64,000 bases of DNA from Burkholderia sp. OK233 (GCF_900230185.1 NZ_OCSR01000001.1:2852001-2916000), one strand, 5' to 3'. Shown: positions 28,186 to 37,161, counted from the stretch's first letter. The notes: a model not told the origin generated them from the sequence alone. Translations and numbers: made by a program.

Positions 28186-28698
28186 GCGTCCAGCTAAGGC
28201 TGGCGTGTTCAGCAGGGGATAGACCTGCCGGGGTAGAAGTCAGAAGCCCCGTAGCTTGGATAGCAAGGTGGCGGGAAACCAAGACCTTGAAGCCTATCGA
28301 CAGGCATTTCCTTGGGGAATGCGCGAGTCATCGGGCCGTAACAAAAGTGAACGTGGATGTGGCCTCGTAAATGAAAAGTTCCGAGGGCCGAGCCCGCAAC
28401 CGTGAGGGTGAAGGCAGCATGGGTAGCCGAAGTCTGACCGATACGGCTATTCCACTTCGGCGGGGTGGAAGCGACGGCACGATGACAAGGACATGCCAAG
28501 CAACTGGAGAAGCCCTCCTCGCCCCGGCGCGAAATCGCCGGAGCAAGGTAGGCCCTATAACCGGCTAACCCGGGAAGTGGGCCGAAGGCGAGAGGGTGGC
28601 GGATGGGTCCGTAGTAGCCGTGAAGCCGGGTAACGCCGGTGGAGCGAAGGGGCCCTGCTGTTTGTAGTTTCCTCGACAACACGGGAGGCAAGGACGAG

Positions 28699-30003
28699 AT
28701 GACAAAGGCGTCCAGCAGTTTGCAGGACCTGAGGCGGGGAATATACGTCAAGGCGAAGGCTGAACCGTCCTGGCGTTTCTGGGGGTTGTACGTCCATGTC
28801 TGCAAGATGGACGCACTGCGCGAGGCGTATGCGCTGGCCAGAAAGAACAACGGCGCTCCGGGTATCGACGGGGTGACGTTCGAGGCCATCGAGGCGCAAG
28901 GCGCGGAGGCGTTTCTTGAGCAGATACAGGGCGAACTGATCGGGCGGACCTACGTGCCGTTACGGGCGCGGCGGCAGGAGATACCGAAGGACGGGGGCAA
29001 GGTCCGTGTCCTTTCGATTCCGGCTATGCGTGACCGGGTGGTTCAAGGCGCGCTCAAGCTCATATTGGAGCCGATCTTCGAGGCAGACTTCCAACCGGGG
29101 TCGTACGGGTATCGTCCCAAGCGTACCGCGCATGAAGCGGTGCATCGGGTGGCGACGGCGATTGTTCAGTGCAAGACCCGCGTCATAGACCTTGATTTGC
29201 GCGCCTACTTTGACACAGTTCGGCATCATCTACTGCTTGAAAAAGTGGCGCGTCGGATCAAGGACGACGACGTAATGCATTTGCTGAAGCTGATGCTGAC
29301 GGCGTCGGGCAAACAAGGCGTTCCGCAAGGCGGGGTGATTTCACCGTTGCTCAGTAACATCTATCTCACTGAGGTAGACCGTATGCTGGAGCGGGCGAAA
29401 GAAGCCACGCGCAACGGGAAGTACACCTACGTCGAGTATGCCCGATTCGCTGACGATCTGGTGGTGCTGATCGATGCCCATCCGCGCCATGCGTGGCTGC
29501 TGAGGGCGGTGACCACGCGACTTCGGGAAGAGTTTGCCAAACTGCAGGTTGAGGTCAATGAAGAGAAGAGCCGCACCGTTAATCTGGACCGCTCAGAGAG
29601 TTTCGGCTTTCTGGGATTCGACTTCCGTCGACTCCGCAGCGTACAGAGGCAGGTGTGGCGGGCGCACTATACGCCAAAGCTGAAGAAGCGCACGGCGTTA
29701 TTGCGCAAGCTCAAAGAGGTGTTTCGGCGATACCAGTCGCAGCCGGTAGACCGGGTGGTAGAACTGATCAATCCGGTGTTACGCGGTTGGGTGAATTACT
29801 TCGCCGTTGGACATTCCAGCGAGTGCTTCAGCTTCATCAAAGACTGGGTAGAAAAGAAGATCAGGCGCCACATGGGGCGCTCCCGGAATCGACGGGGCTT
29901 CGGCTGGAAGCGGTGGAGTAGGCGCTGGTTGTATGAGGAACTGAAGCTGTTCAACGGCTATCGTGTTCGTCGTGCTGCCGCACCGAAAGCGCGCCCAGCA
30001 TGA
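28699..30003 (+). CDS. ltrA: Group II intron reverse transcriptase/maturase 2
   Basis: 434 residues from ATG 28699, preceded by GGAGGCAAGGACGAG. RT motifs: IPAMRDRVVQGALKLILEPI, VIDLDLRAYFDTVRHH, KQGVPQGGVISPLLSNIYLT and FADD at 250-253 in place of YADD. The X domain ends LRGWVNYFAVGHSSECFSFI and a basic C-terminal tail follows. It is clearly a different subfamily from maturase 1 (for example LRRGIYVKAKAEPSWRFWGL at the N-terminus). The frame extends upstream to 28639 but the Met at 28699 has the ribosome binding site. Confidence 0.88.
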   Translation: MTKASSSLQDLRRGIYVKAKAEPSWRFWGLYVHVCKMDALREAYALARKNNGAPGIDGVTFEAIEAQGAEAFLEQIQGELIGRTYVPLRARRQEIPKDGGKVRVLSIPAMRDRVVQGALKLILEPIFEADFQPGSYGYRPKRTAHEAVHRVATAIVQCKTRVIDLDLRAYFDTVRHHLLLEKVARRIKDDDVMHLLKLMLTASGKQGVPQGGVISPLLSNIYLTEVDRMLERAKEATRNGKYTYVEYARFADDLVVLIDAHPRHAWLLRAVTTRLREEFAKLQVEVNEEKSRTVNLDRSESFGFLGFDFRRLRSVQRQVWRAHYTPKLKKRTALLRKLKEVFRRYQSQPVDRVVELINPVLRGWVNYFAVGHSSECFSFIKDWVEKKIRRHMGRSRNRRGFGWKRWSRRWLYEELKLFNGYRVRRAAAPKARPA

Positions 30004-30038
30004 TAGGTCCCATAAATCTTGACATGAAGCACACAGGA

Positions 30039-30071
30039 GAGCGTAGTGCCGGAAATCGGCCCGCTGCGTTC
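30039..30071 (+). ncRNA. Domain V of group II intron 2
   Basis: GAGCGTAGTGCCG-GAAA-TCGGCCCGCTGCGTTC folds as a 33-nt hairpin with a GAAA tetraloop, an AGC triad and a central bulge. It begins 35 bases after the maturase 2 stop. Confidence 0.75.
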
Positions 30072-30378
30072 GACGTGGCGGGAGCTGGAAACGTGACCAT
30101 GGTTGCCGGATTGCGGGCCATCGCGAAAGCGGTGGAATCACCACCGGCGCCTACCGGGGCGCGCGCCAGTTCTCGACCCTACCGATGAGCGGGGTGTGGA
30201 AACGGGGTTAGGGCAAGGTTATTCGGGCACCGCCAGACGAAAGAGGCGGCAACAGACAAACCGAACCTACTGCTACCGCGCCACATCTCGACTCTACCGA
30301 CATGGAGCGGTCGTCGTCGGGCTCCCTCGCAATGATTGACCGGTCGTCGCTGAAACAATCCTACCAAGAGAAATCGCT

Positions 30379-31146
30379 ATGCTGCGCAGACAGCCATTAG
30401 TGCCGGAACTGGTTGTTCTAGATTTAGCTCGGAGCTTGTCTTTCTGGACCGGACTCATTGGCTTCGAAATATTATTCGATAGGCCGGAAGATAAGTTTGC
30501 CTATCTCGCTCTTCATGGAGCCCAGGTTATGCTCGAAGAACTCGACGACGAAGCTCGTTGGCTCACCGGAGAGGCCGAGCCGCCCCTAGGACGGGGTATC
30601 AATTTCTGTGTCACGTTGCCCTCCATTCAGCCTGTGCGTCAGCGGTTAACCGCGGCGACGTCGGCAGCTGAAGCCTTCGTGGTCCTTGCGACGTCGACCT
30701 CCGCCGAGGCCGTTCGCCGTGCCCACACACTGCGCGCCAAAGCAGACCCCGAAGTTCTGCATAAGCTTCGGGTTGCGCTGCGTCGATTGCGTTCACTCTG
30801 GTGGGCCTACGAGCCATTACTCGACAGGAAAGACGCCAAACTTCAGCGCGAGGAGTTCAAGTATTTGGCCTATGCCGCGGGTAGAACCCGCGACTGGGAC
30901 GTGCTCCGCGACATTCTGACGGGCGACCAGCTAGCGCGGCTGTCATTGGGACCGCTTCTTCGCGCAGTGGGCGAGCATCGCGCCGACGCCCTGTCGTTCA
31001 GCCGCAGGACGATTCGGAGTGCTGGCGTCGAGGAGATATTGCAACGGGCAATGACGGGCGCCCGGCAGCAGCTGGATTCGCACGCTGCGAGTCCGACTTT
31101 GGCAGAGCCGTCGAGCCGGCGCCGGCCGCTCCCACGGATGAGGTGA
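30379..31146 (+). pseudogene. Chimera: N-terminal VOC (bleomycin-resistance-like) fragment joined to a CHAD fragment
   Basis: Residues 1-90 (PELVVLDLARSLSFWTGLIG onward, with QVMLEELDDEARWL) are the first two-thirds of a VOC/glyoxalase-type bleomycin-resistance-like protein. From residue 91 the frame becomes the CHAD sequence AATSAAEAFVVLATSTSAEA, which is a near-copy of the CHAD gene at 40360-41280. The joined 461 bases (30647-31107) match 40451-40911 with only scattered differences. Both halves lack their C-terminal parts, and the frame ends in unrelated sequence at 31146. It is open throughout and could be translated, but a working product is unlikely. Confidence 0.8.
30647..31107 (+). repeat. 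Segmental duplication A, copy 1 (CHAD fragment)
   Basis: Near-identical to 40451-40911 in the same orientation, starting at TAACCGCGGCGACGTC and ending at GCAGAG. The 40.4-kb copy sits inside an intact CHAD gene and is therefore the likely source. Confidence 0.85.
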
Positions 31147-31182
31147 AGGTGCCTGCGACGCGAGCGCAGGCTCGACAACGGT

Positions 31183-32190
31183 CTACGGCGATTGCGTTGG
31201 TTTAAGTACGGCTTTCACTAGGTCCGCGACCGCTTGCCTCGCCTGCGTCGCCGCATTTTCGTCATATCCGATGGTCGTGCCGCGCTCCACGCAAGGGTCG
31301 CTGTAGGAGAATGGCTGCTTCGTTTTCACATCTAGAATTTGTCCGTTTTCCGCTTCCTCCAGCTCGCAGTGACGTACAGTCTGGGCTTGCGGGAGCGTCG
31401 TGCCCGGTTTGAACGCACGCCCATCGAAAACATGCGTTGCTCCGGGATACTCGGTGAGGCCGACGTCTCTGCCCTTGGCCTTCAACCGGTCGACGTATGC
31501 CGTGCATGGCGCCACCGGGTCGTAGTTGTCGGCGCTTCCGTGAAAGATGCGCACTGGCTTCGCTGCGAGGTCTTCGTCCTCACGATAGCGCGTGCTGCAA
31601 TCGGGGTAAAACGCGACGTAAGCCGCGAAGCCGGGCGCCGACGCGGATGCGTGCATCTTCTGGAACCGGGTCATGCTCGCATAGAGCGCATTCTGGCCGC
31701 CCCGGGAGAAGCCGATTAGCATCACCCGGCTCGCATCAATCCTCGGATGCTTTGCCAGCAGTGCGAGTGCGCGGTAGGCATCCTCTGTTTGGGCCAGCCG
31801 ACCCAGCTGACTCTGGTCATTGATGGTGCTGACAATACCCCGACTGGTGAAGCTGTCGATAACAAACGTGGCTACACCCATCGACAGAAAATACTGTTCC
31901 CAGTCCGTCACCGCGCCGCCGATTCCCCCGGATGAGTGAAGCAGAATAACGAGCGGGAATCGCTCGGTACCCGCGCGTGGCAACCGGAGTTCTCCGGCCA
32001 CCGTCACAGGTTTGCCGTCTTCGCGGCCGCTCAGGAATTCCTGGTCCGTCAAGGTCAGGGACTCGAAGGGGATGACCTCCATCCGCGCAACCTGCGCATA
32101 GCTCGTTTCCGGCGGTGCTAGAAGCAGCACGAAAACCGCCAGCAATGGCAGAAGATGGCGAGATGCCCGATGGTCCTGGAAAGCGCCCAT
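31183..32190 (-). CDS. Secreted dienelactone hydrolase-family protein
   Basis: 335 residues with an N-terminal signal peptide (LLPLLAVFVLLLAPPETSYA). The alpha/beta-hydrolase core has the oxyanion strand LVILLHSSGGIGG, the nucleophile elbow GFSRGG, an acid near FHGSADNYDPVAP and a histidine in PGATHVFDG. This arrangement fits the dienelactone hydrolase branch, though the classical nucleophile is Cys and here it is Ser, so a general esterase role is as likely. Two cysteines near the C-terminus may form a disulfide. It is convergent with the chimera at 30379. Confidence 0.8.
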   Translation of the reverse strand: MGAFQDHRASRHLLPLLAVFVLLLAPPETSYAQVARMEVIPFESLTLTDQEFLSGREDGKPVTVAGELRLPRAGTERFPLVILLHSSGGIGGAVTDWEQYFLSMGVATFVIDSFTSRGIVSTINDQSQLGRLAQTEDAYRALALLAKHPRIDASRVMLIGFSRGGQNALYASMTRFQKMHASASAPGFAAYVAFYPDCSTRYREDEDLAAKPVRIFHGSADNYDPVAPCTAYVDRLKAKGRDVGLTEYPGATHVFDGRAFKPGTTLPQAQTVRHCELEEAENGQILDVKTKQPFSYSDPCVERGTTIGYDENAATQARQAVADLVKAVLKPTQSP

Positions 32191-32354
32191 GGCCGTGTCC
32201 TTTTTTAGCAGCGAGTCCCTATCAAATGATTTATAGGTGGCGTGGCCGGATTTACCAATGCATTTTGCCCGCCTTAACTGCTAAACGGCGTTGGATACGA
32301 GGCCTGCCGTGCCTCGCGTCCCGCAAGGGCTAATGCTTGAATTTGCCTTAAGGT

Positions 32355-32654
32355 TTGGACTGCCAGCGAATCGACGCAACCTTGGGGGAAGTCAAGGCAA
32401 TCGATACCATCTTGCACATCGATATGTGCGTCGGCGGTAACCCTCATGGTGCTGAAGCGATTGGCATGATGGCGGCCGGCGATGCGAAGAAGGCATCTAA
32501 ATCTGTTGGCGCGACCGGTGGCAAGGGGCAGCGAAAAGGTCCGCAGCCGACGCTTTACCGTGACCCCAAGTCGGACGCAACCTGGAGCGGGCGCGGGCGC
32601 GCTCCGGCCTGGCTCGCATCGTTCAAGGACCAGTCGAAGTATCTGATAGGTTAA
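32355..32654 (+). pseudogene. H-NS-family DNA-binding domain, N-terminus lost
   Basis: The C-terminal 45 residues (KGPQPTLYRDPKSDATWSGR then GRAPAWLASFKDQSKYLIG) are the DNA-binding domain of the short H-NS/BpH3-type proteins common in Burkholderia. The preceding 50 residues (from a TTG at 32355) do not form the expected coiled-coil oligomerisation domain. The gene is probably a fragment; if expressed it could bind DNA but not oligomerise. Confidence 0.7.
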
Positions 32655-32900
32655 GCGCTCATCGGTGTCGTCGCGGGCCGCACCGAGGCGTCAATGTTTG
32701 CGGTCGCAAAGGCCATCGCAAATAGCTGCTCGAGGAGTGGGACCCGCGTCGGACTTCAGCGCGCGGGGTGACTGCGCAACGCTACCTGTCCTTTTCGCGT
32801 GCGCTGTATTGCACCAATGGCGATATGGTCCGGGGCGTGCCGGCCACAGAACCGTCATTGGGCAATTACGGTGGTGGCAATAGCGAACTTGCGACCGCCG
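32655..32900. other. Spacer after the H-NS fragment
   Basis: Nothing that I can support as a gene or site. Confidence 0.4.
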
Positions 32901-33181
32901 TCAAAAGGTGACGACAGTCGCCTGCATGAGAGGGCGCTCTGCGGTCAGCTTCCGCCTGTTGGCAGTCTGCGGGAATACGTACCAACTGCCGTCATCGTGC
33001 CTGAAGAAGAACAATGCGCGCGCTCCGGCTGGTGACGACGTTTCGACGCACACGTAGCGTCGCCCCTCCATCCGGTGCGACTGAATCTGGTTACATGAAC
33101 GGGTATCGCGGGAGCCGGTGCGAGCCACTTTTCGACCTGCCAACGCCGGGATTGCGCATTCGTGTTTTCATGTTCCGCTCC
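32901..33181 (-). pseudogene. Frameshifted copy of the 44.3-kb small gene
   Basis: The minus strand encodes QVEKWLAPAPA, VHVTRFSRT and GRRYVCVETSSPAGARALFF in two frames, matching the 90-residue protein at 44293-44565. Relative to that gene one base is missing just after the start codon region and one base is missing before GRRYV, so translation from ATG 33181 fails. The downstream part remains recognisable to 32901. Confidence 0.8.
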
Positions 33182-33405
33182 AGCAAGTTTCCCATTCAGG
33201 TAACGGGACGGTTTCTCACCGTTTATCTCCTTAACGCCGCAGACGCCGACAATGTTGACGAGGGGGTTATGAGTTCTGAAACCGAATATTTCGCGGCGAG
33301 TCAGCTGCAGAAAATTGCCTGAAGGCGGACGGGCAGAGGCGAAGTCTAGTTCGCATCATGGCCATCGAAATCCGCGCGTGGCTGCTCAAAGCGACGCTGT
33401 GTCTG
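32925..33405 (+). repeat. Segmental duplication B, copy 1
   Basis: About 480 bases similar to 44315-44800 in the same orientation but clearly diverged. It covers the small-gene copy, its upstream region (TTCTCACCGTT, CTCCTTAACGCCGCAGAC, GAGTTCTGAAACCGAATATT) and the region that in copy 2 is the 3' end of ccdA (GCTGCTCAAAGCGACG). Confidence 0.8.
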
Positions 33406-33850
33406 CCGTTAACCGTCATCATCAAAGAGCGGTTGATGCTAGTGGCGGCTCCTATATGTCGGCCACTGGCCAAATCCGCCAGACGGCCGGCGTTTAAACC
33501 AGGACTGGCGTAAAAAGCCGCATGCGAGTTTGCGGGGGGAACTCGACCTGAATATTCACTACCGTTTCGGCATCCCAAGTCCTATAACTTAGTTGCAGGG
33601 CGATTATTACGTGTCGAGGGTCCACAAAATCCGTTGACATTGCCAGTTCGCACGCCACCTTGCGCCCCGGGACTTCGGTTCGGCGCACTGCTCTCCCAAT
33701 TTTCCCAATGACCTAGAACTTTCGCCTCGGCATTTGGCCCGCAGACGCGAAGGACGCATTGCGCGTCCGAAAATCCCGGGACGACGTCGACTTCGGGCGC
33801 GCGAATAACGAATCGCATGATTGGAGTTCAACGCAATTTAAGGAGCTAAC
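33406..33850. other. Spacer after duplication B
   Basis: No gene seen. It precedes the small secreted protein at 33851 and should hold its promoter. Confidence 0.35.
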
Positions 33851-34099
33851 GTGAAATCAAAACTGATGGTCACTTCTGCTGCCGGGTTGTTTTTCATGGT
33901 CGGCTTTGCACATTCGCAAGGCATGCCAGATACGCCACAACCCGCGCCACAGGAAAACGCTGCGACTCAGGGTGCCGCCCCCGGTGCGGGGACGCAGGCG
34001 TACGGCGGCGTACCCGACACAAAGGTGCAGGGCGGCGTAAAACATGCCAGGCCCTGTGGCACGGACCCACAATGCAACATCTTTTTCGGGGGGAGCTAG
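33851..34099 (+). CDS. Small exported protein, function unknown
   Basis: 82 residues starting at GTG 33851 behind a strong AAGGAGCTAAC site. A clear signal peptide (KSKLMVTSAAGLFFMVGFAHS) is followed by a Pro/Ala/Gln/Gly-rich segment and two cysteines in RPCGTDPQCNIFFGG near the C-terminus. I do not recognise a family. The next gene also encodes a small exported protein, 200 bases downstream. Confidence 0.6.
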   Translation: MKSKLMVTSAAGLFFMVGFAHSQGMPDTPQPAPQENAATQGAAPGAGTQAYGGVPDTKVQGGVKHARPCGTDPQCNIFFGGS

Positions 34100-34298
34100 A
34101 TACAAACTGATGGCGCCGGGACAACTACGGAAAACACCGGGTGTCCGCATCGGGCGGGATGACCGACGCTGTCTGTGTTGCGGTCGCATTCATCCGCCGT
34201 CCGTCCCTTCTTTACCCCACCGGTGCCCCCCGAATAAAAACACAGTTCAGGGTGCGAGTTGTCCACGGACCTCTTAACCGGCAAATAGGAGATGAAAA

Positions 34299-34883
34299 AT
34301 GACCCGCAAATTCTGGAAAGGGGCGGTGCTTTTAAGTACCGTATTGTTGACCCTAAGCAGTGCGGCGCGTGCAGAGGATGAGTGTTCGAACGCGACGCTC
34401 AAAGGCCTCTATGGTTTTTCGCTCCGCGGCGAATTTATCGGCTTCTTCGACGCAGGCGGCAATCCACACCGAATACCCAATCCCGACATCATTGACGCAG
34501 TGTTTATCCAGAAGTTTGATGGTACTGGTGCCTTCACCCGGTCTGACTACGTCTCTAGTGACGGGTTTAAACGGCCCGGATTGACAGACCCGACTACCGG
34601 ATTTGATACGGGCGAAACCGGCACATACACCGTCTTCCCGAACTGCACGGGCATCATGCACATTACGTTTCCTGCTCCCATCGCTTCAACCATCATCGAC
34701 GTTAGATTCGTGCTGACCGAAGGGGGCCACCGATTTCACGGAGTTGTAAGCCATCAAGAAATTGCCGGCCCTTTCACTGCGTTGGACGGAACAACAACGT
34801 GCGGCCCAACGCCGGCGTGCAACATGCGGGCTCAGGAAAGCGTGATTGGCGAGAAGTTCGACGTGGGAGGAGGAGCTCGTTGA
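34299..34883 (+). CDS. Exported protein of unknown function
   Basis: 194 residues. ATG 34299 follows TAGGAGATG. The signal peptide (RKFWKGAVLLSTVLLTLSSA) ends near ARAED. The mature start CSNATLKGLYGFSLRGEF is a pattern shared by many uncharacterised exported proteins, in which C-x-x-x-TLKGxYGF opens a beta-rich domain. Four cysteines are spaced as two likely pairs (one at the mature N-terminus, one in FPNCTG and two in TTCGPTPACN). No enzymatic motif is visible. Confidence 0.65.
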   Translation: MTRKFWKGAVLLSTVLLTLSSAARAEDECSNATLKGLYGFSLRGEFIGFFDAGGNPHRIPNPDIIDAVFIQKFDGTGAFTRSDYVSSDGFKRPGLTDPTTGFDTGETGTYTVFPNCTGIMHITFPAPIASTIIDVRFVLTEGGHRFHGVVSHQEIAGPFTALDGTTTCGPTPACNMRAQESVIGEKFDVGGGAR

Positions 34884-35116
34884 AGAGGCGTTGGCGATTA
34901 CTGGGTCGCTCTGCTCGAGAGGTAAGGGCAGAGCCATGAGTGCAACCTGCGATTTCCGACCGATGTAATGCACCAGATGGCCGGGCTTATCAAGTTATTC
35001 GCGCGCGCCTGGTCGCTGGAGCCACGCGTCTACGCCACCGCAGTGGGTCGCGGCGGCGTAGGCTCTAGAGTGACAGACTAGCCGTCCGCCTGGCACGAGT
35101 TACCCGTTGGTGCTTT
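34884..35116. other. Spacer between exported protein and PRC-barrel genes
   Basis: Nothing that I can support. The two genes converge here. Confidence 0.35.
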
Positions 35117-35590
35117 TCAGTGCTCGCTCGGCCTGATGGCAGGGTCGCTTTCCACCACCTCATGGGTCGCTAACCAGTACGGCTGCCGATTGTAGTAGCT
35201 ATACGTCGACTCTCCCCATTTCGCATCTGCCATCGTCGGCCAGTGGTCCTTGTCGAAGCCCGGGTCGTCCTTGAGGCGCTGTGCCGTAATGTCGACGACG
35301 AAGCACTTCTCGTCCGTATCGAGAGTCAGTGCGCTCCACGGGATGGCATGCAGGTTAGAACCCATTCCGAGGAAACCTCCCTCAGAAAGTACTGCATAGG
35401 CGATGCGTCCGTTCCTGACGTCGAGCATGATGTCTGAGATTTTCCCGACGTGTTCGCCATCAGAGGACATGACCTTGTCCCCATCGAGAGTCGCTGCGGC
35501 CATGATGTCCGGCCCCGGTCCTTCACCCATGCCACCGCCGACGATGTCAGCTCCGCGTCGGGTGCCACCTTGCGGGTTGATTGAGCCCAT
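35117..35590 (-). CDS. PRC-barrel domain protein
   Basis: 157 residues with an excellent ribosome binding site (AAGGAGGTGAATC before ATG 35590). The PRC-barrel spans about 32-110: MAAATLDGDKVMSSDGEHVG, KISDIMLDVRNGRIAYAVLS and LHAIPWSALTLD. A tail with YSYYNRQPYW follows. Stand-alone PRC-barrel proteins in Burkholderia are usually stress-induced and of unknown role; no RNA-processing partner (RimM-like) is present here. Confidence 0.8.
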   Translation of the reverse strand: MGSINPQGGTRRGADIVGGGMGEGPGPDIMAAATLDGDKVMSSDGEHVGKISDIMLDVRNGRIAYAVLSEGGFLGMGSNLHAIPWSALTLDTDEKCFVVDITAQRLKDDPGFDKDHWPTMADAKWGESTYSYYNRQPYWLATHEVVESDPAIRPSEH

Positions 35591-35840
35591 GATTCACCTC
35601 CTTCGAAAAAGGTAATCCAGAGGCGCGCAAGCGGTGTTCCCGAGCCGCCGGCGGCAGAGATGCGGCCATTGCCAGAACTTCGAGGGGGCGGTGTTGCTTT
35701 CGCCATCAATGGCTTGCCCGCAAGTGAAGAGGACGCTCCATTTCAATCACGATGCCGGGGCAACTTGCTTGTCGGCGTTTTTTGTCGAGCGCAACCTGTG
35801 ACAATCTGTCGTTCAGATGCTTCCCGTCCAGGAGGTGACC

Positions 35841-36071
35841 ATGCACGGCGTCGTAGTAGACGTGCGTTTCGACAATACACATCTCTTTCTCAACCTGTCC
35901 GACGGTCAGACCGTGCGATTCCCACTGAACTGGTTTCCTGTTCTGAAGGTGGCGACGGCAACGGAGCGCGAGCATTTTGCCATTTCGCTGGACCGACAGC
36001 AGTTGTTCTGGCCTGAAATCGATGAGGACCTGAACGTTGCGCGCTGCTTTCATTCCTGTCCAACACGATAA
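35841..36071 (+). CDS. DUF2442 protein 1
   Basis: 76 residues from ATG 35841, which has GGAGGTGACC directly upstream; an in-frame ATG at 35817 lacks a site. The DUF2442 core is VRFDNTHLFLNLSDGQTVRF, then PLNWFPVLKVATATERE and ISLDRQQLFWPEIDEDLNV. A paralog of about 75 percent identity lies 730 bases downstream at 36802. DUF2442 proteins are sometimes found in toxin-antitoxin contexts, but no partner is visible here. Confidence 0.75.
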   Translation: MHGVVVDVRFDNTHLFLNLSDGQTVRFPLNWFPVLKVATATEREHFAISLDRQQLFWPEIDEDLNVARCFHSCPTR

Positions 36072-36801
36072 GGCGCGAGCGCTTCTACACAAGCTTCCGG
36101 CTTCGGGCTCACAGACCGCTCGGTTGATGGACGGGGCAAAGCGTGACGAGCGAGGGCTCTTTTCCACGGAACCGGAAAATCAATGCCTGAGCGTTTGCCC
36201 GATGACGTTTCGTGCATCGCAATTGCGTCCGCACCCGTTCCTTAGTCTGCGAAGAAGCGACCCGCCGCCCCGGTGGTAGAGGGTCAAGCGACGATACCGG
36301 TTCTTCGTCTGTTCTCTTACGCGATTCCCCGTTGGCGTCGGCCGCAAGCCTCTGCGGCTCTCATTGCAGCATCCCGTCAGGGAGTCGGTGTTGCGTCCGT
36401 GTGTCTGCACACAGAATCATCTGATAAAGGTTCGACGAGCTCGGCGTGCAAGCAGGCTACGAAATGTTCCTCTATGAATTCGAAGGGCTGGCTTTTCCAG
36501 TCGATGCCGCAACGTCCGCTGCTTAGCAGTTACTCGGGCGCCGGCTTAAGCCGGGAGTCCGGCATTGACGCTGGTCTGTTCGATGAACAACTTCGGACGA
36601 GTTATGCACAGATTTGTGAACAGATTTTGTGGATAACTCGTGCTTCCCGCAACGCAAGTGGATAAGTCTTGACTCCCATGTGTGCGGACCAATGGCCAGC
36701 TCTACCCCGAGCTTTCCTGTGGATTCTCGAATCACATTAGTTCTTGAATGCCGCTCGGCCGCGACCTATCTTTATGATGATTTCGATTTCAGGAGATGAC
36801 C
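36072..36801. other. Long spacer between the two DUF2442 genes
   Basis: 730 bases with no gene that I trust. A 28-codon tail reading FDELGVQAGYEMFLYEFEGL then AFPVDAATSAA (about 36439-36524) looks like the end of a lost gene. The spacer also holds a copy of the DnaA-box-like repeat at 36601-36640. Confidence 0.45.
36601..36640. repeat. DnaA-box-like inverted repeat, copy 2
   Basis: GTTATGCACAGATTTGTGAA followed by CAGATTTTGTGGATAACTCG. TTATGCACA (36602-36610) and TGTGGATAA (36628-36636) fit the DnaA-box consensus TTATNCACA in inverted orientation, separated by 17 bases. Confidence 0.65.
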
Positions 36802-37041
36802 ATGAATCGCGCTGCGGTGGACGTGCATTTCGACAGCATGCACCTGTTTCTCGACATGTCCGACGGTCCCGCCGTTCAATTTCCACTGGACTGGTTTCCT
36901 GTGCTGCAGGCGGCTACAGCGGCCGAGCGCGAACACTTTGCCATCTCCCTAGACCATGAGCAGATATTCTGGCCTGAAATTGATGAAGACGTGAACGTTC
37001 CGGCGTTGCTTTCATATCGGCCCGAGAACGCGGGTGGCTAG
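36802..37041 (+). CDS. DUF2442 protein 2
   Basis: 79 residues from ATG 36802 with AGGAG seven bases upstream. The core VHFDSMHLFLDMSDGPAVQF, PLDWFPVLQAATAAERE and ISLDHEQIFWPEIDEDVNV parallels the first DUF2442 gene, including the PEIDED motif, so the pair arose by duplication. The C-terminal tail differs from that of the first copy. Confidence 0.75.
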   Translation: MNRAAVDVHFDSMHLFLDMSDGPAVQFPLDWFPVLQAATAAEREHFAISLDHEQIFWPEIDEDVNVPALLSYRPENAGG

Positions 37042-37112
37042 CGTTCGACCTTGTGGTTTCAGATAGCCTGCCAGCAGACGAGACCCATACGCTGTCGAGA
37101 AAGAGTGGTCAA

Positions 37113-37152
37113 GTATCCACACCCTTGCCAACAAAATGTGGGGATAAGCTCG
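37113..37152. repeat. DnaA-box-like inverted repeat, copy 3 (degenerate)
   Basis: GTATCCACACCCTTGCCAAC followed by AAAATGTGGGGATAAGCTCG. It aligns with the copies at 36601 and 42164, with one base lost on the left and one or two gained in the right box. Confidence 0.5.
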
Positions 37153-37161
37153 GGAATCGCG

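Larger units (their letters stand above)
26312..28200 (+). mobile_element. Group II intron 1 (ends approximate)
   Basis: The likely 5' end is GTGTGCGCCGTGAAAAGG near 26312, of the GUGYG type. An intron-encoded reverse transcriptase lies at 26807-28117. A domain V hairpin is visible at 28152-28185: GAGCCGGATGCGG, tetraloop GAGA region, CTGCATGTCCGGTT, with the catalytic AGC triad in the 5' strand. Domain VI and the 3' splice site could not be placed exactly. It inserted just after the truncated EamA gene. Confidence 0.75.
28201..30110 (+). mobile_element. Group II intron 2 (ends approximate)
   Basis: Follows intron 1 directly. It contains its own reverse transcriptase gene and a domain V at 30039-30071. 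Both introns share a pre-ORF segment reading TGAAGCCGGGTAAYGCCGGTGGAG (26732 region and 28622 region), so they belong to related classes although the proteins differ. Its 5' splice site lies somewhere in 28186-28350 and its 3' end soon after 30071; neither is fixed. Confidence 0.6.

Noticed and set aside
36273..36665. 130-codon frame in the DUF2442 spacer
   Set aside because: It lacks a ribosome binding site, runs across the DnaA-box-like repeat and has no recognisable motif; only a short tail in another frame looks like former coding sequence.
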